The position numbers and the translations under genes are program-made. A DNA stretch of 64,000 nucleotides from Clavelina lepadiformis. Its lineage: Eukaryota; Chordata; Ascidiacea; Aplousobranchia; Clavelinidae. Below, in pieces: positions 24,958 to 40,300 of the stretch. The notes beneath the pieces were generated by a model. The model did not search any database, was not told where the DNA came from, and was given only the letters and a program-made list of their open reading frames with translations. How positions within the stretch are numbered: position 1 is the first letter of the stretch; every line of letters begins with the position of its first letter. Location of the stretch: the NCBI RefSeq assembly GCF_947623445.1, contig NC_135245.1, forward strand, positions 5,959,501-6,023,500, written 5' to 3'.

Positions 24958-25147
24958 TATACACTATGTAATTGGTCTCACAAAGCATTACATTCATACG
25001 TGATCCTACAGGAGTCATGCCACTATTTTGTATCGTGACGTAATAATCACTGCTAGGAACGTCATTAAGCGATGAATTTGCTTTTTCCGCTTCTTATATA
25101 TGGCAATAGTTGCTTAACTTTAAAATGTTTATTTCTACATGGATGAC
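24958..25147. repeat. Direct repeat, left copy (190 bp)
   Basis: This segment is repeated at 25559-25748 in the same orientation with roughly ten mismatches, about 95% identity by eye. Both copies carry TGACGTAATAATCACTGC and a second inverted half-site AACGTCATTAAGCG. No family was recognised. Confidence 0.9.
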
Positions 25148-25558
25148 GAAGAAGATTATTCGGGTTCGTGCGAACCCGAATATCATGAAGGTCGACACGA
25201 ACGAATCCCGAATCTATTCGTATTAGAACCAAACAATAAAATTTCCTCCAAAAGTTGTCAAGTCTTGCTTCTAAAATGACGTAATCGATAAACAAATCGC
25301 TTTCTTTCGAAAATTAGTGTTTAAAAAACGATCGGAAAAGCAAAATCGTTAGGAAAACGACCTTCATTGTAAGCACTGCTGACTCTAGTTTAGCATTATC
25401 GGGAAACTAGATCATCATTTTTTACGAAAGTCAGCAAATTTATAAGTAATATTGTATTTTGGTTCGCCATTTTTGGTATTCGTGTTCGCCCAAATCTTCC
25501 ATAAAGGCGAAATTCGGCGAATCTCTTCGGGTTTGAGTTCGTATCGGCCCATCCCTAA
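25148..25558. repeat. 411-bp insert between direct repeats, CGAAC/GTTCG-rich
   Basis: The insert begins with a palindromic GGGTTCGTGCGAACCCGAA and ends with a complementary-type GGGTTTGAGTTCGTATCGG followed by CCCATCCCTA. This suggests a small DNA transposon with inverted CGAAC-rich ends; similar GGGATGGGC-type termini occur in hAT-like MITEs. It could instead be the middle of a 601-bp tandem duplication that later diverged. Confidence 0.5.
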
Positions 25559-25748
25559 TATACAGTATGTAATTGGTCTCACGAAGCATTACATTCATAC
25601 TTGATCCTACAGGAGTCTTGCCAGTTTTTTGTATGGTGACGTAATAATCACTGCTAGGAACGTCATTAAGCGATGAATTTGCGTTTTCCGCTTCTTATTT
25701 ATGGCAATAGTTGCTTAACTTTAAAATGTTTATTTCTACATGGATGAC
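25559..25748. repeat. Direct repeat, right copy (190 bp)
   Basis: This is the second copy of the segment at 24958-25147, in the same orientation. The matching ends abruptly after TACATGGATGAC in both copies, so the duplicated unit has sharp borders. Confidence 0.9.
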
Positions 25749-26210
25749 TCAGTAACTGTGAATGTAAGAGCGAATGAGCAAGATCCCTCACCACATGGAG
25801 AGGTGTGTGGAGGAATGGCGAATGGCTGAAATTTTGGTTAACTTAATTCAGGGGTTCCCAAGCTTTTTCATTCCTCGCAGAGATATCCAAACGTGAATAT
25901 TAAGTTGGAATAGCGGCAATGTAGGCCCTCAAACGTAATCCTTGTACCGGCAACAACTATTGAAAACTTTCTGGTTTTAATCTCATGGCTTTGTGTGGTG
26001 GGACTATTACATTGTAGGTATGCCTCTGAGTTCCAGTTTAGACAGTGAAGGTGAAATTAAACAAAACCAAGATGAAATAAAGGTGCGTGTTTCGCAAAAA
26101 CATCTGTTGTTTATTTTATTTGACAAAGCCCCTTTCTACTTGTCTGTGAGACATTTTATAATGGGGAATGGCCGCGGAAAATTTTCCTTAAAAATTACAA
26201 GATGATTAGC

Positions 26211-27737
<1,527 letters not shown>

Positions 27738-28321
27738 TCTGACCTAAAGTTAACTCTAATGATATTAAAAACAAAACTTGATAACGACTTCCGATACTTG
27801 TAACTGATATCATATTGCTACACTCTGCAGTTTAGCAAAACCTTGTTTATAAATAAATGCTAGGAGTTCAGACGTATGATAACAAAAATTTCTGCTCCGC
27901 AGATGGCCTTCTGCTGTCACATGATTCTACAACAGACACGCATCAATGAGCAAAGTACTAAAACTACACAGGGAATTTCCACTGTATCGTTGGAATTAAA
28001 AACGCGTTATAGGTGGGGATGTAGATTATAATGACTCGTGAAAACGATCTAGTAAGAACAATGGAACAGCATAGCATTATACTTATACAAGGAGATTCAG
28101 TGGGAAAACGTAATCACAGGAAAATAGACTCATGCGTGCAAGTTGAGAGAAAAAGCAAAACAGTCCTCCAAGCACGATTAACTGGCAAAGGCTTAGAACG
28201 CTAGCAAGAATTGGCCGGGATATACCGCATACTAAAACGTACAGCTAATAGAGAGATTTTAACATCACAAACAAATAATACAGAAAAGGCAAAACAACGT
28301 ATACAGATCGGACAGATCCTC
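27738..28321. other. Spacer between HECTD1 and TRMT61A
   Basis: This 584-bp spacer holds the HECTD1 3' UTR and the TRMT61A 5' region. No coding exon, repeat end or RNA gene was seen. Confidence 0.6.
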
Positions 28322-31300
28322 TTAATTCAGATGGAAACCCTTCTCGGAAGTTGCGGCAAGAAGGCGATCCTTGAGAATCTCTTCCGATGAGTAATCAGGA
28401 AGTTTTAGGTAATGAACGCAGGTATTTACGGATGGATAACTTCCATCACCGGAGCCCACCTGCAGAGAAGTGAGCTTTGTCATATAATGGGATTCAACCA
28501 TTTGCTTATTTTTTATCTTTTTTAAGTTAATAACGCAAGTCTGCGAAATGTCAAAGCAACGCTAAAAACTTGGTAAAAATCTTATTTACAAATTCAAGAA
28601 ATAAAAACAACATTATTTCTGTTTTCTGCCAAACAAATTTACATTGATTGTAAAAATTATTAGAAAACTAATCACAAAAACTTAATAAGATACCTTTCTG
28701 ACCACGGTCAGCCTTGGTGTAAGATTTGCCAGACCGCCAGGTGGCAAAGAAGAGCAGCCGGTGGTGAACTGTAGAACAGACTTTCTTTCGTCACCGGTCA
28801 ATTGACAAAGCACGTTGACAAATCGCAAGAAACCAGGACTGAAACCAGAAACAAATCACGAATTTATAAGCAATAAAATAATAACGAATAAGAAAAGATT
28901 GCCTAAGTATGAATAAGATACGCATTTAACTTCCGATTCTAGCCGAGCAGTACAGCTGCAAATACATTATTGACTAGTGACTCGGCGAACCTGTCTTTGC
29001 TGAATCCTAGCTTGGGCTCGGTGTAAGCAAGTATGTCATCGCGAGTCCATCTTGGATGTTGATCCCCGCACAGCATCGATTTCAACTCTTGAGGATTAAA
29101 CGGAAGCAGGTTCTTCATCGGAAAAACGCGACTAAATCCCTCTATTATGAAGCAGATAAAAAATCAGTTACATACCAATACAGAGCGATACTTTCATTGC
29201 AAGTTTACGAAGAGATTTGTAAATTAGAAGGAAGATTAGACAACAGCAAAAGTTAGTTAAGTGGAGTCTAGTTAAGTGATAGATTGCACATACAAGTTAT
29301 GGAAACGTAGTAGACCTTCTTGGTTAAATTTAAATGGCAATACAATGGAAGGACTATAAAAACAAGGTTAAATAAAAACGCGTAATAACTCTCCATCCAA
29401 TTTATATATATACCTTTAAACGCTTCCATCTGTTTGCGAATGCCGGAATGAAAGCAAAAATCTAAGGTCAAGTCGATGTATTGACGGGCGTTGTCAATGG
29501 TAACATCTACGTCATCACCGCCTTCAACAAGCGCGTAACTAGAATATCCATATATGGAAGACGATGGTGCGAATTGAAAGGTTAACCTGTCATAATGATG
29601 AATTTAGCATTACGAAATCATACTATTAGCTACCCCTCTGTCAATATACAAGTGTTTTTGGGGCTTACCCAAGGTCACTGACACTGCATTTGACGTCGTC
29701 GTAGTTCAAAGTGAGTTCGCTGATCTCTTCGAGCTTCTCGTTTGAAGTCAGAGTCTCGTCCGCTTCTATTCTATCCTTTTCATCGCACAAATCTTGCAGT
29801 TTGCTGAGAACTTTGTACCTGAAAGAAATGCAGCTTTGTTGATGATGTGCAACAGCTTGGTCACTCAGAACGAGCAAAATCTTTAAAAATGTAATCACTC
29901 AGAAAAAGCAAACAAAACACGTCCACAAATTTGTTTACAACAACAAACAAGTAGATATATTCAAAATTGAAATTTTATACAGCAGGAACAACATCTAAAT
30001 TCTACCATACCTTGCCGGATCAATGTGCTCCAAATCGGAGAGAGTGAGAGCATTACAGAAATAAGCGGGAGGAGATGTGGGAGGTGGCGGGATGTAAAAT
30101 TTCTCATCACTCAGGGAATCGAGAGATTGCTCAAGTTTCTCCTGAACAAATAACTTAGTGTTTATCACTTAAAGCGGGGCTAGAACAAAACTAAGTTCAT
30201 CTAACGCCACGGAGCACAACAAACTTAATAAACTGGTGATTACGATTAGGTTAACTGTCGCAAAAAATGAAGCAAATGTTACCTTCATTGTAAATATCCC
30301 TAAGTCACATTGAACAAAGCAATACAACATAAAAAATGTTAAACATGTAGACAAATGTAGTCTTATGTTATTCCAAAGTTTAGCCTTTTGCAGTAGTTTG
30401 AAGTTTTTGTTGCTTTGCTTTAAGTCACAAACCTTCGGGGAAAGAGCTTTTGTGAGTGTACGTTTAGATTGTGGAACGAGGTTAGGTTCCTGACATAATA
30501 ACTTGAGGAAGGTGTCTGATAAAGGCAAATCCACTAAACGACCATCCTAAATTTAAAATTCGTTTTAAAATTGGTGTTGCTTGGATTCTAAAAACCAATC
30601 CAGTTCAGAAATCAAATTAAAACACTCTCCAGCTAAGTGTTAGACCAAAGTTCAACTAAAAAGAAGTATAATGACATCAAAATTCATAACAGCAAAACAT
30701 AAACACAAAAAGCAAAACCTGAAAACATTTTGCTAGCAAAGAACCGAGGAATTTAAATATGGTCCCAACTCGCTCTATATCACCCTCCTGCGGCAAAGGT
30801 GCCGGGAAAAGACCACAAGCGCGTTGAACATAGTAGCCAGGCGCCTTCACCCCTTCACCTATGTCCACCTGGTGAATATGAATGCGAACAGAAATGCAAA
30901 GTTGTTTTTGTTTTAAAATATTTGCATATAAGAACGTTTATTTGTCTTTTAAAGTTCTCACCGCTCTTTCTTCTTGTTCGATTAAGTTGTCATCCACCAA
31001 CCAAATACCGAGCGATTTTCTCTGCAGTTCAGCAGCGACCAATGCATAGAACTCGAGCGTGGGACCCAAACCTGTTCCTTCCTCACCGATAAACTCCACC
31101 TGAATAAAATAGCGTCAGACTGAACCATAAGCTTGTTCATTGTTAGTAACGCTTAATAGGAGATGTTTTTAGTTTTTAACTTGTCGTTTACTGAAAAAAA
31201 AACAGAGTAATGAGAAATCGGGAATTAGAAAAATTCAAAAACCAACTTCAGCCATACCTCCAACACAGACTTTTTATGCGCGTGTACAGTCAGAGTGTTG

Positions 31301-34300
31301 ATCGCCCATTCCAGGAATTTGTCCTCTTCTCTGGCCACTTTCACACGATCGTGACGCAGTCGTCCCAGCTGTACAAGATCCTGGATGCTGGCGTCGTCTC
31401 GACGACTAGCAGACGCAGCAGCAACAGCTGCCAAGGCAGAATGCCTGCTTCCGTGCGAGCGCTCAAACTGGGATTCAGTGTGGTTTTGTAACCACACAAC
31501 CGATCTGTTAAAACAAAGAGCAACTGAAGTTAATAGTTTGCGTTATCGCTTATAGTTTGCGTTTTACTGTTAATTTCGGACAACTACAATTTAAGTGTCA
31601 AACGTTTTTCCGGAAAAGTTGTTACCTTGACGTTCCAAAGGCAGCACATAAAAAGTACTTGTGTTTCACTTCGAACGAAAAGAGGAAAGGATATCTACTG
31701 ATGACAAACTCACACCACTCTGGAAGCGCTTGACAGGCCAAACATAGGAAATCCTGAATTTAAACAAAGTCATGCAAGTATAATTAACAACAGTATAGAA
31801 TGGTTTGCTAAAGTTAAGCAACAACAAGAAATGACAAGATAAAATAACCTCTATTTGCTGATGAAGCTTCGTTGTCACTTTCTTGCTGATGAAATCATCA
31901 GATGCCAGATAATTTTTGCTATCATCACAACCGCTTTCACCTTCTTTGTGCATGCTCCAAAGAACCTTGAGGAGTTGCAAGATGTCGCCAACACTTGTTT
32001 CTGGAGCGGAAGAAGAGTCACTCTTTTGGTCAGATATTCCAAGAATGAAAGAAGGATTGTTTTCATCATATTTTTTATGCATTGGATTCTCGATAAAAGC
32101 CTTCAAAAAACAATATTATCATAAGCGTTTAGTGAAAAGTCCTTTCGGTGTTTGATCGAGATCTCAAAACGTAAGAAATCAGTCTGTACTCACCACGTAT
32201 GCATCGGTCAAATGGCCACAATTACTGGTGCGACGAACACTCTTCGGTGCTCCCTGAAGATGCCACATTTGCAGAAAATCAACATTGGCATTTTTCTGCA
32301 AATATTCCATCAACTTTGCCTTTGGTAATTTTTCCGTGCCGAGATGCTCACGAACAAAGGTAACAGACCAAGGGTCTGAAGACTAAAATGTAGTTTGGTC
32401 AAATAATTTATATGCAAAAGACAAAAAGTAGTAAATAAAAAAAACAAAATAAAGGCTTTACTTACATCTGGTAAGCTTTGCTCCGGTCCATCATTGTCAT
32501 ATATTATCCTACAACAAAAGCAACAAGATAGTTAGAAAGTTAACTTAAAACTATTAATGTTCTAATAGTTTCAAGTCTCTCTTTTTACTCAGTAGACGCA
32601 AAAAACTTAACTTACGTGTAAACTGGTTCCCAAATTTTCTTTAGTTTATCCAGTTTTGTTGATCCACCAGTGGCAAAATGTAGTTTCTGCACTGCTTTGA
32701 ACATAGTCCAGTCAGAAGTGAGTGGCATTTCTAGTGATTCTTTGTTCTCGGCCTGAGGAGCTTTGATAGAAAGTTTCAAGCAAATCAAGCCAGCAGCATT
32801 GAGTCTTCGCTTCTCTGAAAGCAGCTGAGATTCTGGTGTACCTTAAAGATCAATTTCTTGGTCTAGACAACTGAAGTGTGTTCGTAATAATTGCATTAAC
32901 GGAATCCACCGTTTTTTCCAAAAGATAAGAGTTATTATTTAGGCATCCCTAGTGTTAAACGTTGCGACAGCAGCAGTGTTAAACGTTGCGACGTTAAAAT
33001 CACATACCTGGTGGAGGTATTTCGAGATCAACTGTTTGCTGTAAATTCATCCTTCCTGGTCGAGGATCGAAGGCAGGTATTAGATCTTTGAGATAATGTT
33101 TAATGGTGTGATCATCATCCCATGTTCGGCTGCCGCTGGAGGTGGAGTTTTTCTTTGTGTTGAGGACAGATGGGTCAACTCCGAGAAGGGCCACAGTGGA
33201 AGCGAGATTGTTTTCAACATCATTCTCATAATCTTGCATCTGTTATATTAATATGTTTAATTTTCAGTTTTTAATAACGTTACTTATTTTAACAACTTCA
33301 TAACATTGCGTATCATTACAAAGAAAATATTTATAAATGCACAGCCACGTTATGAAGCTGACCATGATATCATCAAATTCATCGTCATCTTCATTTTCAT
33401 TTTCATCATCCTCATTGCAATCTTCGAGTTCAGCGAGCAATGCTGCAGCAGGATCGAAGTTGGGAAGATCAGCCACCAACGAGCGAAGAAACTCTGCTGA
33501 AGAGAAGTTTAGAGGACCTTTAAATGCTTTCGAACTGAAAACTGTTTGAACTACTAATGTTGGAAAAAAGATTTTGCTTTTTCCCACTGCTGTTTTCCTT
33601 CCACTTAAGGCCTAGTAATTATTTTCATGGAATAAACCAGGGAATTTTAAACGTAAAATTTATTAGTTATCAAAGTATTTTTATCTAGTTAAGTAATATC
33701 TTGAACTGCTCAGATACTTATTTTAGTAAATTGCAATGCAGACCAGGCAAAACGTAGGAGCAATGTGTTACCCGAATCAGTTTCATTGCTGGACCCAGTT
33801 GAAAGAGCTTGGGTGACTGCTTGTATAAAAGACTTGCTTGTCACAGTCGTGGGGGCAGTTGATGCGCTCGTTGTCATGGTGCTTGGTGATGCAAGGTTGG
33901 GGACGCTCTGTGCTGTTGTCAACGGGTTTGATGCTGCAACGAACAAGCAACAAAATCACAATCAAATAAAGAGAGTTCCTCAAAATTAAAACGACTTCTA
34001 TGCAAAAGGCTTGTACAATTGTACATATAGTAAACACCGCTTAATAGAGCAACCTCGGGAATGACAAAACGTGCTTTAACAAGTGGTGAATCTACTATAG
34101 TAGAGAAAAAAATTCACAGTTTGTTCCGTATTAGTAAAAATTGCTCTAATACGAGGCTTGTTCTGTAAACTGATGTTCTATTAAGCAGAGTTTACTGTAT
34201 TCATATTGGCATTGTATTTGGTAACTTAACTTTGTAAGTCATGCCACAAGTAGTACAGCTAAACTTTTATTGGTTACTCCATAATTGGATCTTATTCTAT

Positions 34301-37300
34301 ACGTTCCTGTTCTACTAGACTAGATCATACCGGTGGTTTCCGTTTTTTCCATGTTCAAAGCTTCTTCTTCACTAGTTGACATGTTGTTCACGTTTAACAC
34401 TGCGGGGGCTCGTGTTATACATCTGACGAAACTGTCCATCAACTGGGAAGCTTCCTGAGGAGAAGAGAGGTCGGGAACAGACACACTTGCGCTCACCTAT
34501 CAAAATAAAAAGATATGCAAAGATCACATTTTATTTAAATCTGTATATCGTAGCCAATATTATTTTCGACATTAATAATAATCTGAAAGCAGCAGATTCC
34601 ATACAGCATGTCGAAAGAGGAAGATGAGGTTGTTTCTAAGTGACTTTGGTTTATAAAGGAAATCTTTGTGACAAACTTACAGGCTCTCCTGAAGACGGAA
34701 GAAGGTTGTTTACAGGAGCATTCCCAGCTGTTCCAATTCTATGGGAAGCTTGCCCACTTGAAGGGCGAAATTTCTTAAAATATGTAGCAGAAAATTAGAT
34801 ACACAGAAGGAACAATTTAAAAATACTCCACAAGGCACAATGACAAATAATGCTGATGTTTGTTTGTTTATTTGGACATGTTTCAGATTTTTAAGTGTGA
34901 TTTTATGTTTTAGTTGTTTCAAAACTACAGTACATTATATTGGTCAAAATCAATCGAATGTCCATTTCAGTTGAAAACCAGTTCATAGAAATATCAGTAA
35001 TATTCTTAAAATTCAGCAACATTCCTAAGCTAAAATCAAATAGAAAATATTGCAGACCTTTCCCTCATCATGAACTGATTCAAGGGACAGACATTTCTGA
35101 TTTGGAGTATTCGGAAGTGGAGGATCAACTTTAGCCACTTCTTTTGCCTCTAAATTTTGCTTCTTCCCCTGATCGAAAGTTTGCAAGAAATCAAGTCCAG
35201 TTAAGAATTCTGCTCCGACCGATTCGCTAGATGAAGACGCCACGCTGGACACCACACTTTTCCTGATCAAAAAGGTGTAAGTGAAGAAGCCTGTTTAAGT
35301 GCTTAAGCATAGAACAAGGTGAAAAATATTTACCAGACATTCTTAAATTGGGCAGATGTTTCTGATGACTTTTCACTATCATTTGAAGCATTGGAAGTTG
35401 TACGACGAAGAGGTGTCTCAGGTCCTGATGAATCAGATGAAGGCACAGCATTTGGTAGAGTCAAAGTATCATCCTGCATGTAATCCAGTTCATTAAATCA
35501 GACAGTGTGAGACTACACAAAGCACGAGTCGATAACATATTAATTTTTCAGTGTACAGACATCATCGGCTACAATAGCAAAATAAAACATTATTATTACT
35601 ATTTTTGTATATCTTAAAATGCCAGGCATAATCATACACAAGCAATATAAAGAGCTGAATATCATAGAATTTTGGGTCAGTTAAATATAAACCTCATTCA
35701 TCAATTTTCTGATCCTCCGACTAATAAGGACAGATGCAGAGTCCTTGTTCTTTGATTTGTATGATCCTGGCTGGCATGTCCTACCATTCATCGAATCATC
35801 CTCGTCAAGTGAGTCAGTTAGTTGTGCCAGAAGAAAGTGATCGTCCTATGCAATTAAGATGTTGATGATAAGATGACATTGCCACAAACTGCCATTTCTA
35901 CAAAATTCCAAGCGGTGTTGGAGAAGGTAATTCTTTACCTCTCTGCCAGGTCCATTTGATGATGATGATGATGAACTGCTTCCACAGTGAACCACTTCAG
36001 TGGATGCAAGTGTAGTTGTAGCTGGGTTTTCAGAACTGAACGATAACGACTTGTCATTTTTGTTTTCCGACTTGTTACTCTGATAACACAGCATATAAAA
36101 TAGAAATAACGGACACTAAAAGATTTCTTAATTTTTTTCAATGCAATTTATCTCCTAAAGAAGAAGACCTACAGATTTTACTGAGGTTTTGCTGGATGAC
36201 TTCTTGCCGTCCTTTGTAGTACGGAAACCTCGCACCATGGACAAAACAGAGCGCTGTGACTTTTGTGAGTTACTTGTCGTATTACTAGAGTCAGAAGATC
36301 GAAGTCGATTTTGGTTGTTTCGGTTACTATCATTTCTTGAATTATTGTTCGGGTAAAGATTGAGTAAACCGTAACGATAACTTCGATTTGAACCTGGCTT
36401 GGCCTCAGCGGAACGCCGGGCAGTTAAAAACTAGACGAAGAGAAAGTTTGATAAAAACATTTTTTTGAATTTGAAAAAAAAAATGAAAAAACTTCATATA
36501 AAACATATAATTATTTGTGATGTTATTGATTTCACAAATAACCTGTTCGTAACGTTGCGGCCTTCCTGAACGATGTAACCGATTGTTTCGAATTAACGAT
36601 GACAAAATCCCTTGTCGGTTAGGGTTAGGCAAGTTATTATTTCCTTTTCCGTTGTCTTCGCCAGATGATGCAATTTTGATGTCATATTTACCCTCGGCAC
36701 CAACTCGATAAAGATTACTTGTACCATTGTCCCATGTAACATCCACCCAGCCTATTTGTATGGATAATCAAGTTGAAATGTGTGATAACAAACAGGCAGA
36801 GTAGTATAACCCACTTCTATTTATTTCCTTGATATTGATAGGTTTGTAATGAAACATATATATTGCATATTGTTAACCTTAAAAGTTATTTTAAGAAATA
36901 ACAAATCTTGAATCGTTTTCATATTTTATTTTTATTTATGTTACTGTTGATAATAATTAATCATTTTTTGTACATAATTACTGTAATTATATTACACTCT
37001 GTAAAATACTTGTTTTGTGAGCATGAAACATCTCACCATTCACAACAGCAGCATTAACCGTGCCGACACCCTGGCCATCTTGATTCCTCCACTTCCAGTC
37101 CGGACCTCGGACCACTCTTGCTCCTGCCACCATCAGTTTGGAAGTCTGTCAACAAACTTTATTAAGTGCTTTTTTCTACCTTTTTTATTCGCAAAATTCA
37201 ACAAAAAAACAACTGATAGTAATAAATAGAAAGGTATAATTTTCATTGTAGTTGTAATTCAGGAACTTGGCCTTAATTACAGACTGCATAATTCAAAACC

Positions 37301-40300
37301 TGTGATTTCAGCAGTTTCCTCTGCTTACGGTGGTTGGATCCAGGTTTATCCTCACACACTCCGGTGACAGTTCCATACAGCTCAAATCCGGACATAGAAA
37401 CATAAGACATCTGCTTGCTAGCATTCTTCCCATTCTGTTGGAGGCGAAAGTGTCGCCAACCTTTTGTTTCACTCTCTTGCTGTAATATTGGCCATGTGGC
37501 TGTTGATCTTTAAAAACATTTGAATAAAATTTAGTGACGAGTATATAATACAAGTAAATATACACATACAATATAACTTAAAAGTAAGAGAAATATAAGA
37601 AAAGCCAAAGTGCAGCAGTTGTTGCCACCTATTCTTTGCTTTTTATTAAATTTTAGTATTTAGTTATTCAATTTGGGTAAGTTTTTCTATTTTATGTCAT
37701 AAATTTTCATTATATTTTAACGAAGGCCTTTTTTAAGACAAATGTAACGACTAAACAAAGTACTAAACGTCACGTTTGCATTGGAAGAAGTTCTGGTAGA
37801 TACACCATCAAATACACATAATGAGCTGGAAGAAGTAGCACAAAAGCAAGAAAGCAAAATGCTTGCAAGGTTTTCACAATTATTCTGAAATATTGAAGTA
37901 ATTGTGTACTGGAACAGAAAACATAGTAAATTATATTCATTACCCTGGTTCATTAAGTGAATGATCATCTGTGTGAGAGTACAATGTCACCCAATTTTGA
38001 CCATCTTTGGAACCCTGAAATAACCAGTTTCTTAAAGCAGACTTGCTATAACCTCTCGAATGTCGAATTGTATATGCTGTTGGTATAATCCATATACCTA
38101 AATGGTCAACACAAAAATGAAGGAGTGAAAATTTGCGATGACTTTGACACTGACCACATAAAGGTGTACTCCATCGATTAGAAAATCATTGGAAACTTAC
38201 CGAAATCCATGGATATCCAAGCTTTGCTATTATCACTTGTGTGACAGTTTAAAGGGGTGGAGGCACGGCTCAATAAATCTTCTAATTTGCCATATGGTAG
38301 ACTTCTGCCATCAGAGGTTGTTATGTATATCAAGCCAAACTGTGCAGGGTTAATCCATTCATAAGAAGTTCTAAAAAAAACGAGTAAACTTTTTAAACTT
38401 GTAGTAAAAAATTATTACTTCACAAATAGTTGACAAAAATTGATAAAAAATTTAAGTATAATAAAGGGCTTTGTAAATAGTATTATTATATCCAGAAATA
38501 CTACATAATACTTAAATTTAGGCAATGCTTCACCTTCCATTTGTCCCAATCCAGTAAATAATCCCATTTTCATCAAAATCATTCAAATGCTGAAACTTAA
38601 TGCTTCTAGCCCTCGCTTTGTTAACATAGTTGTGATGACTGAACTCATAATCATACCACTGCTTCGATGCCTGTAGTTAAAAAAAATTCATGGCCAGACA
38701 ATACATGATGAAAAGATTAACTGTTATGTAATCATGAATTTATTTCACTAACAAACAAAAAATTATCAAAGTTATAATTAAATTAATAAATATGACAACA
38801 ATGATGATAAAGAAACAGACCATCTTGAGAAGATAGCGTTCCAAATCCTGCACAGTTGCCATGGTTTCCATTTTCAGGTTGCGACCGGAATAATCAATCA
38901 GACCTGTCTTCCCTCCACCTCTTTTCATCATAACAAAACGCAGCTTCTTCGACAGAAGATGCAACCCTCCAGTTAAACTACCAGGGTTGTCATACAAATA
39001 CAATGGAAGTCTGAAAACAGTGAAACAGGTACTTGTTTAGATCCATTGAAAAAATGTTAGTATTGACTGTAATATTGACTACGTATTAAAACCTCATAAT
39101 TTAATTGTAATTATGTTTAAATATTTAATGTTTACTTGTTTGCTGTGTAGTCCATGGGTTTGTATGATGTCAATAATGATTAAACAAACACGTTACATTT
39201 CTATATTACCTTTCAATAGATTCCAGAACAGATACCAGTTTTTTAACTAATAACTGGATTGAGCAGTTTTTTGAATTGAAGAAAGTTTCTTGAAAAATCT
39301 GCTTTCTTTTTGACAAACATAAGCACGCATCTTCCTGCTAGAACATGAAATGGAGTTATTTTACAATCTAATTAGTTGCCTAAAGTTGATCCAAGTATGC
39401 AGAGTATGTGGATAATAATCTAAAGAAATTTCTATGTCAGTAGGTGAAAACAACATCCTGTGTAAATCTATCAATAAAACTTATTATATAAATTTAAGAC
39501 AAATACAAAATTATAAATTGTATTTTATTACACAAATATTAAAAATTAAATTCATTGCTAATAACAACCTTGAGAGTTTAAAAAATTACAGTTTGCTAAT
39601 CTACCTCAACAGTGAGTGCGTTTAACAAAGAATTTACAAGACCACCACTGTAGATGTCAAATGGAGATAACACCTTCTCTTTCATCAGCAAATCTTGAAG
39701 AGCAAGGACACCTTGTTTGAAGGAATCTGCTGCTTGTATCGCATCTCCTTCTGCAAATGATGTAGTGCAAGCATTTCAACTAGAGCAGTTAACGGTTGAA
39801 AACCAATACTGTTCAAAAATCATGCGAGCTACTGTTTAAAACATGGTGACAATTTAATACTTTTGCTTATAAGTTTAGTTTGTCTAACCTCCAGCAGTTA
39901 CGCATGAACAATCAAGCAAATCAGAAATTTTTCGAAGCTGGGTAACTATGTTTCTTGGTACATCGCTGACATTTTTAAAATAATTATCGTACAGCTCCCT
40001 GGCAAGATGATGAAGCTTTTCCCTCAATTCGTTCTAGATAAAACAACAACAGTAGCTTTGACCTTCATTTGTTATTAAAGTGGTCTTAATTAATCATATT
40101 AAACAAGCTAAGTGTGGTGAAAGCTTGATAACTCAAAGATGAAGGGACCCATTTAATTACAATGAGTAATTAGTCCGAAATTTCAGTGACGTGGAGTAGA
40201 ATTTATACACTCCTACCATGTAAAACAAACAACAATGTGCCAAAGTTCTAACAAATGCGACGTTGGCTAGATCTCAAGACATGATCTACCTCTTTGGTTC

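Larger units (their letters stand above)
23650..26210. other. Intergenic region between HMBS and TRMT61A
   Basis: No gene was found. The region contains two 190-bp direct repeats flanking a 411-bp spacer (annotated separately), a lone hAT-type end CAGGGGTTCCCAAGCTTTTT near 25850, and two TAGGCCTA palindromes (23690 and 24351). The TRMT61A 3' UTR occupies its right edge. Confidence 0.6.

Noticed and set aside
24958..25748. Direct repeats as LTRs of a TRIM retro-element
   Set aside because: TACATGGATGAC continues past any TG...CA boundary in both copies, and no target duplication or primer-binding site was evident, so LTR status is not supported.
31210..31491. Plus-strand frames overlapping HECTD1 exons (for example 31210-31491 and 31855-32124)
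   Set aside because: These are shadows of conserved minus-strand HECT-domain exons.
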